Shown here in pieces: positions 18,701 through 28,418 of a stretch of DNA of 64,000 nucleotides. This DNA is from Halothece sp. PCC 7418 (GTDB lineage Bacteria > Cyanobacteriota > Cyanobacteriia > Cyanobacteriales > Rubidibacteraceae): contig NC_019779.1 in assembly GCF_000317635.1 (NCBI RefSeq), positions 4,115,171-4,179,170 of the forward strand, read 5' to 3'. The notes beneath the pieces were generated by a model. It had not been told where the DNA came from, did no database searches, and worked only from the letters and a program-made list of their open reading frames with translations. Each line of letters begins with the position of its first letter. The stretch's first letter is position 1. A program made the position numbers and the translations under genes.

Positions 18701-18984
18701 TTTCCTCGCTGATACCACATCTGCTGAGTTTTTGTGATAAAGTGTGGGCGAGACCTATTTTCTAGGGATTAACCTACATGACACGGGAATCTTCCCAGAC
18801 TCACATAAACAATGTAGGGCGCGTCTTAAAACAGGTTGGTTGATTGTCTCTCTATCGGCAAATGCCAGAGTTGAGGTCAAATGTGACAACACGACCAACC
18901 TTATCATCAGCTTAAGCAACTGACTCTAGCGCCATTCCCTAGTTCTTTGTCGAGTGATTTTTGAACAGACTGCAAAAGGAACCC

Positions 18985-20103
18985 GTGACCACAACTAGAG
19001 TTTCGCCCGTTAGCCCCAATCCCAGCCCAAATCGCCTCAAAGATCAGACAAGTTGGTCTGGTCTGATCGAAACCTATCGTCCTTTTTTGCCCGTTACTTC
19101 GACAACCCCTGTTGTCACCCTCTTAGAGGGAAATACGCCTTTGATTCCAGCTTTTAGCCTTTCAGATCGCATTGGACGGGGCGTAAAAGTTTATGTGAAA
19201 TATGATGGTTTAAATCCCACAGGTAGCTTTAAAGACCGTGGGATGACCATGGCAATTTCTAAAGCAAAAGAAGCAGGTGCGCAAGCTGTCATTTGCGCCA
19301 GCACGGGTAACACTTCTGCTGCTGCCTCCGCTTATGCGATTCGTGCCGGGTTAAAGCCGTTTGTCCTTATTCCAGATGGTTATGTTGCCCTTGGCAAACT
19401 CGCCCAAGCCCTACTTTATGGCGCGGAAGTGATTGCAGTGGATGGGAACTTTGATGATTGCTTCCAGCTTGTCAAAGCCATTGCAGAAGAATATCCTGTG
19501 ACCTTAGTGAACTCAGTTAATCCTTATCGCCTCGAAGGACAAAAAACCGCAGCCTTTGAAATTGTCGATCAATTGGGAGAAGCCCCCGACTGGTTATGTA
19601 TTCCTGTTGGTAATGCGGGGAATATCTCAGCATATTGGATGGGTTTTTGTCAATACCATCAGCACAATAAATCGGAAAAACTGCCTCGCATGATGGGCTT
19701 CCAAGCAGCAGGTTCGGCTCCCATGGTAGAAGGTCATCCCGTGAAGTCTCCTAATACCATTGCCACTGCGATTCGGATTGGCAATCCAGCAAACTGGAAA
19801 CGAGCGATGGCGGTACAAGACGCGAGTCAAGGGGAATTTAATGCCGTCACTGATGAAGAAATTTTAGAAGCCTATCGGATTTTAGGGCGAGAAGAAGGGG
19901 TCTTTTGTGAACCAGCAAGTGCAGCCTCTGTCGCGGGCTTATTAAAGGTGAAAGATCGCATTCCGAGTCAAAGTACGGTTGTCTGTGTCTTGACTGGTAA
20001 TGGCTTAAAAGATCCTCAAAGTGCCATTGATCATGCACAAGCGCAAGTAAAATCGGGTGTGCCCTCGCAGTTAGAAGCAGTTGCGGAAGCTATGGGCTTT
20101 TAA
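18985..20103 (+). CDS. thrC: Threonine synthase
   Basis: PLP enzyme of about 372 aa that converts O-phosphohomoserine to L-threonine. The PLP-lysine block is [13 protein letters not shown], the substrate and phosphate loops are [11 protein letters not shown] and [12 protein letters not shown], and the C-terminus has [12 protein letters not shown]. The short form matches bacterial and cyanobacterial ThrC. The start is uncertain. GTG 18985 follows AAGGA by 4 nt; an in-frame TTG at 18961 would add 8 residues. The 284-bp interval before it shows no clear regulatory RNA; a 21-codon ATG reading frame at 18778-18843 is not Thr/Ile-rich and is not a convincing leader peptide. Confidence 0.95.
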   Translation: MTTTRVSPVSPNPSPNRLKDQTSWSGLIETYRPFLPVTSTTPVVTLLEGNTPLIPAFSLSDRIGRGVKVYVKYDGLNPTGSFKDRGMTMAISKAKEAGAQAVICASTGNTSAAASAYAIRAGLKPFVLIPDGYVALGKLAQALLYGAEVIAVDGNFDDCFQLVKAIAEEYPVTLVNSVNPYRLEGQKTAAFEIVDQLGEAPDWLCIPVGNAGNISAYWMGFCQYHQHNKSEKLPRMMGFQAAGSAPMVEGHPVKSPNTIATAIRIGNPANWKRAMAVQDASQGEFNAVTDEEILEAYRILGREEGVFCEPASAASVAGLLKVKDRIPSQSTVVCVLTGNGLKDPQSAIDHAQAQVKSGVPSQLEAVAEAMGF

Positions 20104-20161
20104 CAATCATTTTGGATTCTTGGTTGCAGCAATTCATTGAATGAGGGTCTGCTGAAAAAGT

Positions 20162-20182
20162 AGGGTGGGCAGTGCCCACCCT
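20162..20182. terminator. Bidirectional hairpin between thrC and ctaE
   Basis: AGGGTGGGC and GCCCACCCT form a 9-bp stem with a 3-nt loop, between the convergent stops of thrC (20103) and ctaE (20194). The sequence GTAGGGTGGGCAGTGCCCACC is also a familiar dispersed palindrome in cyanobacteria, so it may be a repeat serving as a terminator. Confidence 0.5.
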
Positions 20183-20193
20183 GCATTATATTC

Positions 20194-20808
20194 CTATAAC
20201 AGATAGACTAACCCAAACAGAATCACCCACACCACATCAACAAAGTGCCAATAGAGTTCTGAGGCTTCTACCCCGAAATGTTCCTCGCTGCTATAGTGAT
20301 TTTGACGAGTCGATCGCTGCAAGACAAATAAAATCAACAATAAGCCCACCGTGACGTGCAACCCATGAAAGCCCGTGAGAACATAGAAACAACTGGTAAA
20401 TAAATTAGTCGTTAAACCAAACTCCAGATGACTGTATTCATAAAGTTGTCCCCCTAGAAAAATCGCACCCATGAGTGCGGTTAAGCCAAACCAAAACTGT
20501 AATCCAGACGTATCATTCTTTTTAATGGCACTTTGTCCCCGGTGCATCACAAAGCTGCTAGAAATCAGAATAATGGAGTTAATGCCAGGGAGTATCAGGT
20601 CTAACTCAGGAGTGCCTTCAGGGGGCCATTCGGGCATCACAGACGCATAAATGAGATACGCTGCGAATAATCCCAGAAAAATCATACTCTCAGCAATTAG
20701 GAATAAGACAACCCCAAACATCCGAAAATCAGGATGTTCCTCATGGGCAGTATCTGCGCCTTCTGTGTAATTAATGGTTTCTGACTGATTAACGGCCGAA
20801 CTCTGCAT
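20194..20808 (-). CDS. ctaE: Cytochrome c oxidase subunit III
   Basis: About 204 aa with five hydrophobic segments, the short subunit III of cyanobacterial heme-copper oxidases. Conserved blocks are HPDFRMFGVVLFLIAES, the central GQLYEYSH, and the C-terminal LYWHFVDVVWVILFGLVYL. The frame is open 35 codons further upstream, but that extension runs through a short ATGACGAAGGACGAATGACAAAGGAC repeat. I therefore start at MQSSAVNQSE. It follows ctaD in the same operon and encodes an integral membrane subunit, not a catalytic one. Confidence 0.95.
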   Translation of the reverse strand: MQSSAVNQSETINYTEGADTAHEEHPDFRMFGVVLFLIAESMIFLGLFAAYLIYASVMPEWPPEGTPELDLILPGINSIILISSSFVMHRGQSAIKKNDTSGLQFWFGLTALMGAIFLGGQLYEYSHLEFGLTTNLFTSCFYVLTGFHGLHVTVGLLLILFVLQRSTRQNHYSSEEHFGVEASELYWHFVDVVWVILFGLVYLL

Positions 20809-20917
20809 AAATTGTTTAACCTTATGATTGAATTTGTGATCAAAAATTGGGTGATGTAGAGACATTCCAGAGAACATCTCTACAAATGACGAAGGACGAA
20901 TGACAAAGGACAAACGA

Positions 20918-22582
20918 TTAACTCATGTCCGCTTTCACTTCCGAAAGTAACTCTTCCACCGATTGGTCATCTTCTTCGGCGCTATCAATCCCATAATCAT
21001 AGGGACCCGACCATAAGACAGGTTCTTCCTCAAAGTTTTCAATCATCGGTGGGGAAGAGGTTTGCCATTCTAAAGTCAGGGCTTTCCAAGGATTTGCCCC
21101 TGCTTCTTTTCCTTTGAATGCACACCAGACTAAGTTCACGATGAAGGGAAACGTGGAAACAGCTAAGATATATGACCCCGCAGTGCAAACCATATTTAAA
21201 AGTTGATATTCGGGATCATAAATGGCAATGCGTCGGTTCATTCCCTGTAATCCTAACTGGTGCATGGGAAGGAAGGTAATATTCAAACCGATAAAGGTCA
21301 GTCCAAAATGAATTTTCCCCCAGGTTTCGTTGAGGTATTTTCCAGTCATCTTCGGATACCAGTGATACACTGCCGAGAATAACCCTAAAACACTACCGCC
21401 AAAGAGAACATAGTGCAGGTGGGCAACAATGAAATAGGTGTCGTGGACGTGGATATCAAACGGCACTGAAGCAAGCATCACGCCACTTAATCCGCCAATG
21501 AGGAAAGCCGAGACAAAGCCCATCCCGAATAACATGGCACTGTTGAGACGGATTTTGCCACCCCAGATGGTGGCACACCAACCAAAGACTTTAATTCCGG
21601 TGGGAACGGCGATAATCATGGTGGTTGCCATAAAGAACATCCGTAACCAGCCAGGTGTTCCGCTACTGAACATATGGTGCGCCCAGACAATTAACCCGAG
21701 GAAGCAAATAGCAAGACTAGAGAACGCGATCGCGCGGTAGCCAAAAATCGGTTTACGAGAATGAACGGGCAAAACTTCTGAAATCACCCCAAAAAAGGGC
21801 AAAATCATAATATAAACCGCAGGGTGCGAGTAAAACCAGAACATATGCTGGTACACAATCGGATCACCGCCACCAGTGGGGTTAAAGAAACTCGTCTCCA
21901 CAATTAAATCAAAAGATAACAGAATGAGTGCCGAGGCGAGAACGGGGGTACTCACCAAAATCATTACCCCTGTCGCTAACATCGACCAGCAAAATAAGGG
22001 CATCTCAAATAAGGACATTTCTGGCATCCGCATTTTGAGAATGGTGGCGACAAAGTTAATCGCCCCCAAAATCGAAGAAGTTCCTAAAACCAAAATACTG
22101 AGAATCCAGATTTCTTCCCCTGCTTTCCCTGTCATTAAACTCAGAGGCGGATAAGAAGTCCAACCCGCTTGTGGTGCGCCCACAAAGAAACTCGCCATCA
22201 ATAGCAAGCCTCCTGGGGGGATTAACCAAAACGCTACTGCATTTAAGCGGGGAAATGCCATATCCTTCGCCCCCACCATCAAGGGGATTAAATAATTCCC
22301 AAACCCCGCACCAGCCGGGACAATCCAGAGAAAAATCATCACTGTACCATGAACGGTGAACAGTTGGTTATACACTTCTGGACTCACAAAATCGGATTCT
22401 GGGGTGGCTAACTCCGTGCGTACCGCAGCAGCTAACGCCCCGCCAATGAGATAGAAAATAAAGGACGTAACAAGATATTGAATGCCAATCACCTTGTGGT
22501 CTGTATTGAAGGTAAAGTAATCGGTCCAAGTTCGTTTTTCCTCAAACTGTTCGGTTTGAGGCGTTTCTACTGGGGTTGTCAT
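20918..22582 (-). CDS. ctaD: Cytochrome c oxidase subunit I
   Basis: Catalytic subunit of 554 aa with 12 membrane helices, carrying heme a and the heme a3-CuB centre that reduces O2 to water while pumping protons. Visible ligands are the helix II His in LFTVHGTVMIFLW, the CuB His and cross-linked Tyr in YSHPAVYIMILP, the CuB His pair in LIVWAHHMFSSG, and the heme His pair in HDTYFIVAHLHYVLFGG. HPAVY in place of HPEVY lacks the helix VI Glu of type A1 oxidases, as is usual in cyanobacteria. It sits 6 nt after ctaC. Confidence 0.98.
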   Translation of the reverse strand: MTTPVETPQTEQFEEKRTWTDYFTFNTDHKVIGIQYLVTSFIFYLIGGALAAAVRTELATPESDFVSPEVYNQLFTVHGTVMIFLWIVPAGAGFGNYLIPLMVGAKDMAFPRLNAVAFWLIPPGGLLLMASFFVGAPQAGWTSYPPLSLMTGKAGEEIWILSILVLGTSSILGAINFVATILKMRMPEMSLFEMPLFCWSMLATGVMILVSTPVLASALILLSFDLIVETSFFNPTGGGDPIVYQHMFWFYSHPAVYIMILPFFGVISEVLPVHSRKPIFGYRAIAFSSLAICFLGLIVWAHHMFSSGTPGWLRMFFMATTMIIAVPTGIKVFGWCATIWGGKIRLNSAMLFGMGFVSAFLIGGLSGVMLASVPFDIHVHDTYFIVAHLHYVLFGGSVLGLFSAVYHWYPKMTGKYLNETWGKIHFGLTFIGLNITFLPMHQLGLQGMNRRIAIYDPEYQLLNMVCTAGSYILAVSTFPFIVNLVWCAFKGKEAGANPWKALTLEWQTSSPPMIENFEEEPVLWSGPYDYGIDSAEEDDQSVEELLSEVKADMS

Positions 22583-22588
22583 AATAAT

Positions 22589-23560
22589 TTAATGCGTATG
22601 ATGGATGTGCAATTCCTCTAACGTTTCGTCATTAACTCCAATTTTTTCGGCATAGGGAGTCAATAGGGGATCGGTTGTTCCCACAGCGACGGTATCGTCT
22701 AAAGGTTGACTTTGGGCAACTTGTTGTTCTTGAATCCAAGCCTGATACTCGTCTCGACTTTCAATAATTAATTGGGTTTTCATCGCCCCATGATAGGGAC
22801 CACACAGTTCAGCACAAATTACGGGATATTCCCCAGTGCGTTCGGGGGTAAAACTAATTTTTGTTTCTCGACCGGGAACCGCATCTTGTTTTAGACGTAA
22901 TTGCGGGACCCAAAAGGCATGAATGACATCCCCTGCTTCAATTTTCAGATTAACGGGTTGTCCCACAGGAACGTGCAGTTCTCCCGAAACAATCCCACTA
23001 TCCGGATAAGTGAATAAAAACGCATACTGAATCGCATTCACCTCCACCGATAAGGGGGTTAAGTTTTTCGCCTTATTACCAGGGGATTCTCCTAAACCCA
23101 AAGCAAGATAATCGGAAGCAGAAGCAATTAAGCCCTGTAAGCCTTCATTGTGGGTTGTCTCTTCCGCCACTTGTTGGGGACCGGGATCGCGGGAGGCTTC
23201 TGGATTTAATCCGCCCATTGAGTTATAAACTTCAAAGCTATAGATGGAAATAATCAAGACAATCACCGTCGGAATCGCTGTCCAGACAATTTCTAAAGAC
23301 ACATTTCCTTCCGTCGGCGGACCATCGCTATCATCTCCAGGCTTTTGGCGAAAACGAATGAGAGAATAAATCAATACGCCTTCAATGAGTAAAAATAAGC
23401 CCATCGCAACGGTCATCATGAGTTGAAAAATCCCATCGACCGCTTGGGCTTCTGGAGAAGCAGCCACGGGAAGTAAACCATGATTTTGACCATACCAAAG
23501 GCTAATGATGGCGATTAAGATCGCAATTGTGGCAATTTTAATTTTGTTAGCAGTAGTCAC
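22589..23560 (-). CDS. ctaC: Cytochrome c oxidase subunit II (CuA)
   Basis: A 323-aa subunit that accepts electrons from cytochrome c or plastocyanin. It has a first membrane segment near residues 8-28 and another at about 43-65 (FQLMMTVAMGLFLLIEGVL), then a cupredoxin domain with HAFWVPQLRLKQD and the CuA site CAELCGPYHGAM, complete with both Cys, His and Met. The His-rich C-terminus (ELHIHHTH) is unusual but short. It is first gene of ctaCDE, divergent from ctaA across a 415-bp interval. Confidence 0.97.
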   Translation of the reverse strand: MTTANKIKIATIAILIAIISLWYGQNHGLLPVAASPEAQAVDGIFQLMMTVAMGLFLLIEGVLIYSLIRFRQKPGDDSDGPPTEGNVSLEIVWTAIPTVIVLIISIYSFEVYNSMGGLNPEASRDPGPQQVAEETTHNEGLQGLIASASDYLALGLGESPGNKAKNLTPLSVEVNAIQYAFLFTYPDSGIVSGELHVPVGQPVNLKIEAGDVIHAFWVPQLRLKQDAVPGRETKISFTPERTGEYPVICAELCGPYHGAMKTQLIIESRDEYQAWIQEQQVAQSQPLDDTVAVGTTDPLLTPYAEKIGVNDETLEELHIHHTH

Positions 23561-23975
23561 GGTTTTTTACACTGATTTCCTTAATCGTTTGCAATTTTAC
23601 ATTTACTTAAATACTCTTTTTGCTGTGAATTCTTACTCAGTCGAGCCTTTTCCAGCTAATATTTTTCCTTTACACGCTCATCCCTCACCTACGGTAAAAC
23701 AAACCATTCAAAAATTCAGGTCAATTGTTCAATTTTCAACTTTTCTTTGGTTTTTCTTTGGGATCGCAACAAATCTAAACATCGAAACCGCAGGAAATGT
23801 AAAGAAATATCAAAGGAATCTTTTCCGAATCTGAAGAAGATATAAAACAATGGAAATCAGCAATTGAGATGATTAGAGTAGGGATTAAAGTCAGAAAATT
23901 ACAGTTGAGCAAGTGCTAAGTTAATCAACAGCTATGACTTAGCAACTAATAAAGTTTTTATAATCTTTAGCGGTT
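23561..23975. other. Divergent intergenic region ctaC / ctaA
   Basis: 415 bp without a supported gene. A TATAAT lies at 23959-23964, only 11 nt before the ctaA ATG, and could be its -10 box if the leader is very short. I see no repeat or strong hairpin. Promoters for both oxidase units must lie here. Confidence 0.5.
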
Positions 23976-24899
23976 ATGACAGAATCAGCGATTTACCCAA
24001 AAATTAATACTTCTTCTGGGAAGATTTCTGCTCAGCAACGAGTCCGACGATTGATTTGGAAAATTGCGATTGCAACCTTTATTTTAATGGCAATTGGCAG
24101 TGCGACTCGCGTGATGGATGCGGGTTTAGCTTGTCCAGACTGGCCCCTTTGCTATGGTCAGGTAGTGCCGTCCCAACAAATGAATTTACAGGTGTTCTTA
24201 GAATGGTTTCACCGCCTTGATGCAGCGTTAATTGGTTTAACCACAATGGGGTTGGTGGGTTTATGTCTTTGGTTGCGTCGGGAATTACCCCGTTGGCTAC
24301 CTTGGGCTGCTTTTGGTGCTTTAGTGCTGGTGATTGTCCAAGGATTATTAGGGGGACTAACGGTGACTGAGTTACTGCGTTTTGATATTGTCACCGCTCA
24401 TTTAGGAACAGCGTTACTCTTTTTCTGTTTGTTGATTGGGATGGGAACCGCTTTACTGCCCTATCAAGGGACAACAACGGCGAAAAAACTCCCTTGGGTT
24501 GGCGGTATGGCAGCAGGATTAGTTTATCTGCAAAGCCTCTTAGGGGGATTAATTGCTTCTCGCTGGGCGGTGCATCAATGTTATACGGGGTTTGAACTCT
24601 GTTCAGTGATGAATACCCATCTGGCGGGTGTTCTCCCCGCAAGTATAGCAACCTTAGCGGTGGTGATTTTTTCTTGGCGCACGCCCGCCCTCCATCCGAT
24701 GTTACGTCAGTTAGCGAATCTTTCCGGAATCTTTCTCCTACTACAAATTTTAGTGGGGTTTGCCACGTTTCATCTGCACCTGCAAGTGGAACCCCTCACT
24801 GTCACCCATCAAGCGGTTGGGGCTGCTTTACTAGGGGGATTGGTGGCTTATACCGTCTTAGCAGTGCGCGATCGCGCAGTTCCCTCTACTTCTATCTAA
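23976..24899 (+). CDS. ctaA: Heme A synthase (COX15/CtaA)
   Basis: A 307-aa integral membrane protein with eight hydrophobic segments. It oxidises the heme O methyl group to a formyl group to give heme A for the adjacent oxidase. Heme-ligand histidines are in VFLEWFHRLDAALIG, VTAHLGTALLFF, MNTHLAGVLPAS and VTHQAVGAALLGG, and the DAGLACPDWPLCYGQ motif follows the first helix. A Cys pair (CYTGFELC) lies in the third extramembrane loop. It is followed 49 nt later by ctaB, which supplies heme O. Confidence 0.96.
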   Translation: MTESAIYPKINTSSGKISAQQRVRRLIWKIAIATFILMAIGSATRVMDAGLACPDWPLCYGQVVPSQQMNLQVFLEWFHRLDAALIGLTTMGLVGLCLWLRRELPRWLPWAAFGALVLVIVQGLLGGLTVTELLRFDIVTAHLGTALLFFCLLIGMGTALLPYQGTTTAKKLPWVGGMAAGLVYLQSLLGGLIASRWAVHQCYTGFELCSVMNTHLAGVLPASIATLAVVIFSWRTPALHPMLRQLANLSGIFLLLQILVGFATFHLHLQVEPLTVTHQAVGAALLGGLVAYTVLAVRDRAVPSTSI

Positions 24900-24948
24900 T
24901 CGCCCCGCTTCTCATTACTTTTAATTGTTGAATTTTCAAGGAATCAAT

Positions 24949-25899
24949 ATGACAGGGACTAGTCTTTCTCCCCGTAACGAAACGTTTTTACAAGTAATTC
25001 AGAGTTATTATCAACTCACCAAACCGCGTATTATTCCCTTATTACTGATTACCACCGCAGCAGCGATGTGGTTGGCGGGAAAAGGACAAGTTGACCCCTT
25101 TAATGTCTTTATTACGCTGCTTGGGGGAACTTTAGCAGCAGCTTCCGCGCAAACCCTTAACTGCATCTACGATAAAGATATTGATTATGAGATGCAGCGC
25201 ACTCGGAAACGCCCCATTCCTTCCGGAAGAGTGCAACCGCAACACGCTTTATTATTTGCCATTGCTTTAGCGATTCTTTCTTTTAGTCTGATGGCTTGGT
25301 TTGTGAATGTCCTCAGTGCTTTACTCGCCTTATCGGGTATCTTCGTTTATATGCTGGTTTATACCCACTGGCTAAAACGTCACAGCACCCAGAATATTGT
25401 CATTGGCGGTGCTGCGGGTGCAATTCCCGCCTTAGTCGGTTGGGCTGCGGTAACGGGTGAGTTAAGCTGGACCGCATGGTTTTTATTTGCCATTGTTTTC
25501 TTCTGGACTCCCCCCCATTTTTGGGCGTTGGCGATGATGATCTGTGATGATTATGCGGAAGTCAATGTTCCGATGTTACCTGTGGTAAAAGGGGCAAAAA
25601 ATACTGCCGAACAAGTGTTTAATTATACGATTTTCGTTGTTCCTTTAACCTTTGGTTTGATTTATCCCCTCGGTGAGTCTGGAGTGATTTACGCGCTATT
25701 TGCAGGGATTCTCGGGATAACATTTATTGTCAAAACTTGGGAGTTGCGACAAACGCCAGAGGATAAAATGAAAGCGCGATCGGTGTTTAAGTATTCGATT
25801 CTCTACATGATGCTTCTCTGTACAGGAATTGTCGTTGATAGCTTACCGATAACACACAACATGGTGAGTTTTGTGAGTAATACAATCGCTCAATTCTAA
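24949..25899 (+). CDS. ctaB: Protoheme IX farnesyltransferase (heme O synthase)
   Basis: A 316-aa UbiA-family membrane prenyltransferase that adds farnesyl to heme B to make heme O. The first Asp-rich motif is NCIYDKDIDYEMQRTRKRP and the second is MMICDDYAEVNVPMLPVV. About nine membrane helices are visible. I chose ATG 24949 because AAGGA lies 6 nt upstream; an in-frame TTG at 24925 would add eight residues. It forms the heme A pathway with ctaA. Confidence 0.96.
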   Translation: MTGTSLSPRNETFLQVIQSYYQLTKPRIIPLLLITTAAAMWLAGKGQVDPFNVFITLLGGTLAAASAQTLNCIYDKDIDYEMQRTRKRPIPSGRVQPQHALLFAIALAILSFSLMAWFVNVLSALLALSGIFVYMLVYTHWLKRHSTQNIVIGGAAGAIPALVGWAAVTGELSWTAWFLFAIVFFWTPPHFWALAMMICDDYAEVNVPMLPVVKGAKNTAEQVFNYTIFVVPLTFGLIYPLGESGVIYALFAGILGITFIVKTWELRQTPEDKMKARSVFKYSILYMMLLCTGIVVDSLPITHNMVSFVSNTIAQF

Positions 25900-25910
25900 A
25901 TCATTATTTT

Positions 25911-25945
25911 TCCCCTCATTCCATCCTGTTTGGGGGGATTTTTTT
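25911..25945 (+). terminator. Possible terminator of ctaAB
   Basis: TCCCC and GGGGGGA arms with a loop of about 16 nt, followed by seven T residues, 12 nt after the ctaB stop. Confidence 0.45.
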
Positions 25946-26045
25946 ATTGAACCACAAAACACAAAGATCACAAAGGGTTGCATGATTTGATAAACTACGC
26001 TAACCCGCTTCGCGCTCGGTCGTAGCCTCCCGCGCTTTCGGTGAA

Positions 26046-26414
26046 TTAAGTTGAACAATGAAGAATTAAGCGATTTCCATCGGGATCATAAGCATAGATT
26101 TCCTTGCCATGAGAGGCGGTAGTAACTTCCCCTGAAGGTGAATCGCCTAAAGCAGATAATTGCGCGATCGCGCTGTCTAAATCACCCACTTCAATACATA
26201 AACTCATCGCACTCTTTTCAGGCTGACTAAATTCATTTTTGTGTGTATCTTTCGGTTGAAAAATTCCTAATTTTAATCCCCCTGCTAGTTGAAATTCAGC
26301 ATATTTATTCGGAAGATAAGGCTCTGGATTATTCTCTAATAGAGTTTTGTAAAAATTAACTAAGGTTTCTAGATCTTGAGTTGCAATTGTCAGAAAAGCA
26401 GTTTTATATTCCAT
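26046..26414 (-). CDS. VOC (glyoxalase/bleomycin-resistance fold) family protein
   Basis: A 122-aa single VOC domain. Paired beta-alpha-beta-beta-beta modules begin TAFLTIATQDLETLVNFYKTLL and VGDLDSAIAQL, and the protein ends YAYDPDGNRLILH, the usual last strand of the family. Such proteins bind a metal and act as lyases, dioxygenases or binding proteins; the specific activity cannot be inferred. It ends 146 bp from ctaB and is transcribed toward it. Confidence 0.88.
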   Translation of the reverse strand: MEYKTAFLTIATQDLETLVNFYKTLLENNPEPYLPNKYAEFQLAGGLKLGIFQPKDTHKNEFSQPEKSAMSLCIEVGDLDSAIAQLSALGDSPSGEVTTASHGKEIYAYDPDGNRLILHCST

Positions 26415-26440
26415 AGATAGCGTTTTTTAGTCGGTTGAGG

Positions 26441-26530
26441 ACAGTGACCAGTGACCAGTTATCAGTTAACAGTGAACAGTTATCAGTTATCAGTTACCAA
26501 AGAACTAAGAACCAAGAACCAAGAACAAAA
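26441..26530. repeat. Mixed heptamer repeat (CAGTGAC/CAGTTAT/AAGAACC)
   Basis: Tandem seven-base units CAGTGAC, CAGTTAT, CAGTTAC then AAGAACT/AAGAACC upstream of the minus-strand VOC gene. It is the same repeat class as 10636-10810, in the opposite orientation. The rest of the 266-bp gap to 26682 is AT-rich with nothing recognised. Confidence 0.75.
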
Positions 26531-26681
26531 CTTTAAAATGTAACTCACTCGTCCTAAAATTACCAGATTAATTTATTTTAAGTAAAAACATATCACTGGA
26601 TAGATTATCTTCATCTAAAAATATTTTAGGCTAAAACTAAATAGATTGAGTCTATTCTAGAAAGCACAAAAAAGAGGTACT

Positions 26682-27944
26682 ATGGGACACGCAACATTAC
26701 CCGCAACCCTCCGAAACTGGCTCGTTACTGCTTTAGAAGACTTTCCGCATCCCGTTAAAATCCAATTTTGGGAAGGAGAAATTTTAAACTTAGGAAAAGC
26801 AGGAGATTCCAGTGTTGAATTAGACTTTCGCCATCCTGGTGTTTTACGGTCTCTGATCCTAAAACGGGATCCTTTAGTGTTAACAGAAGCATATTTAAAT
26901 GGTTGGTTTGACTTCCACGGTGAGATTGAAAACATTGTTCATCTGGGACAACATTTGGCTTGGAAAGGATTAAAGCGCACGCAAGGAATCAAAGCCTGGT
27001 TACAGTGTTTATTTCTTCCTCGTTTACCGCTTAATGTGAATCCTGAAAATAACCGTGATGGAGAAGTTCATAGTAAAGAGCGCGATCGCGCTGCGATTCA
27101 ACATCATTATGATGTGGGAGATAACTTTTATCAACTTTGGTTAGACCCGTGGATGGTCTATTCCTGCGCTCATTTTGAACATCCGTTAATGAGTCTGGCT
27201 GAAGCCCAAGAACAAAAATTAGACATCAGTTGTCGTAAATTGAAATTACAATCGGGAGAAACCCTCCTTGATATCGGTTGCGGTTGGGGGGCGATGCTGC
27301 GTTGGGCTGCCAAACATTATGGCATTAAAGGGTATGGAATCACCCTCAGTGAAAAACAAGTGGCGTACAATCGCCAACGCATCCAAGAAGAAGGCTTAGC
27401 GGATCAACTGGAAGTGCATCTGTTGGACTATCGCGACTTACCGAAAGAGCCCACGTTTGATAAAATTGTATCTGTTGGCATGATCGAGCACGTGGGGTTA
27501 AACCAATATCCCGCCTATTTTCAAAGTGCATATCAGTGCTTAAAATCGGGTGGTTTATTTCTCAATCATGGCATTACTTCTACTGATCAATGGAATGGTT
27601 CGAGTATTGGAGAACGGTTTATTAATCGCTATATCTTCCCAGATGGCGAACTCATTCAACTGACACCGATGTTGCGAGAAGCAGAAAAAGCCCGTTGGGA
27701 AATTGTTGACGTGGATAACTGGCGACCCCATTACGCCTTAACCTTACGCCGTTGGGCTGACAATTTAGCAAAAGCAAAAACAGAAGCGGTGCAGCTAATT
27801 GGTGAAAAATTATATAACATTTGGCAACTATATTTAGTCGGTTGCGCGATCGGTTTTGAACAGAATCAAATGGGAATCTATCAAACTGTATTACGCCGAA
27901 AAGAAGATGAAAAATGGAATTTACCGCTCACTCGTCAAGGATAG
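26682..27944 (+). CDS. Cyclopropane-fatty-acyl-phospholipid synthase family methyltransferase
   Basis: A 420-aa SAM-dependent enzyme. It has an N-terminal lipid-binding-like domain (about 1-125), then IQHHYDVGDNFYQLWLDPWM and YSCAHF, which are CFA synthase signatures. The SAM motif is LLDIGCGWGAMLRWAA, followed by YGITLSEKQ and the catalytic-region SVGMIEHVG. These enzymes transfer a methylene or methyl group to unsaturated acyl chains of membrane phospholipids. It could cyclopropanate or methyl-branch lipids, but the product is not certain from sequence. AGAGG precedes the ATG. Confidence 0.9.
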   Translation: MGHATLPATLRNWLVTALEDFPHPVKIQFWEGEILNLGKAGDSSVELDFRHPGVLRSLILKRDPLVLTEAYLNGWFDFHGEIENIVHLGQHLAWKGLKRTQGIKAWLQCLFLPRLPLNVNPENNRDGEVHSKERDRAAIQHHYDVGDNFYQLWLDPWMVYSCAHFEHPLMSLAEAQEQKLDISCRKLKLQSGETLLDIGCGWGAMLRWAAKHYGIKGYGITLSEKQVAYNRQRIQEEGLADQLEVHLLDYRDLPKEPTFDKIVSVGMIEHVGLNQYPAYFQSAYQCLKSGGLFLNHGITSTDQWNGSSIGERFINRYIFPDGELIQLTPMLREAEKARWEIVDVDNWRPHYALTLRRWADNLAKAKTEAVQLIGEKLYNIWQLYLVGCAIGFEQNQMGIYQTVLRRKEDEKWNLPLTRQG

Positions 27945-28036
27945 GTAAGGAGTTTAGGCGGTAGTCCCTAGATCATTCTTGGTCGCTAACAACGTCACCT
28001 ATGTTTTAACATGAATCGGTAGTGCTATAACAATTA

Positions 28037-28418
28037 GTCGCAGATTACACCTTCCTAAACGGAAGGGGCAAGATGCGACCGTTGGTCAGCACCTCTTCTT
28101 GAAAGAAGAGGCTTAGGGCTCTTTTCTTTGATAGCTGACCAGCTTAAGTTCCTCTCACGGGGCTACGTTTAGGGGAAGCGTTAAAAGTCCTACCTTAGAA
28201 TGCGAAGCCAGTTCTAAGCTCTAGAACCAAGCAGTTAAACAGTTGTAGCAAGAGGTAAAACAGTGCTGCGAAAGAAAGTTACCGCCCTTAAACTTTGGCG
28301 AGGCTCACTTAACTTCGTGCAGGAAAGTAGTCCTGTTATAGGACACGGGGAGGAACTGCACCTCTTCCTCCTCAATCCAACAATACTAATGTCGTCTTCG
28401 ACAGGATTTCAGACCTGT
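28037..28418 (+). ncRNA. Highly structured non-coding RNA candidate, HEARO/omega-RNA-like
   Basis: The 582-bp gap 27945-28526 has no credible ORF but a chain of perfect or near-perfect stems: GTCGCA/TGCGAC (28037/28074) enclosing CCTTCC/GGAAGG; GGTCAGC/GCTGACC (28084/28134) enclosing CCTCTTC/GAAGAGG; TTCCTCT/AGGGGAA (28149/28171, one G-U); CTTAGAA/TTCTAAG (28194/28212); AAAGTT/AACTTT (28275/28291); GTGCAG/CTGCAC (28317/28356) enclosing GTCCT/AGGAC; ACAGG/CCTGT (28401/28414). The size, the order of the stems and the single-stranded GGCTTAGGG remind me of HEARO RNAs, the IscB guide scaffold, but that resemblance is from memory. No IscB or other HNH gene is adjacent. It ends about 110 nt before an SPFH gene. 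Confidence 0.5.

Noticed and set aside
18778..18843. Threonine leader peptide (21 codons) before thrC
   Set aside because: Only two Thr codons and one Ile, no attenuator hairpin pair, and no good ribosome-binding site.
20809..20913. Longer N-terminus of ctaE
   Set aside because: It lies in a repeat-like ATGACGAAGGACGAATGAC tract and has no family match.
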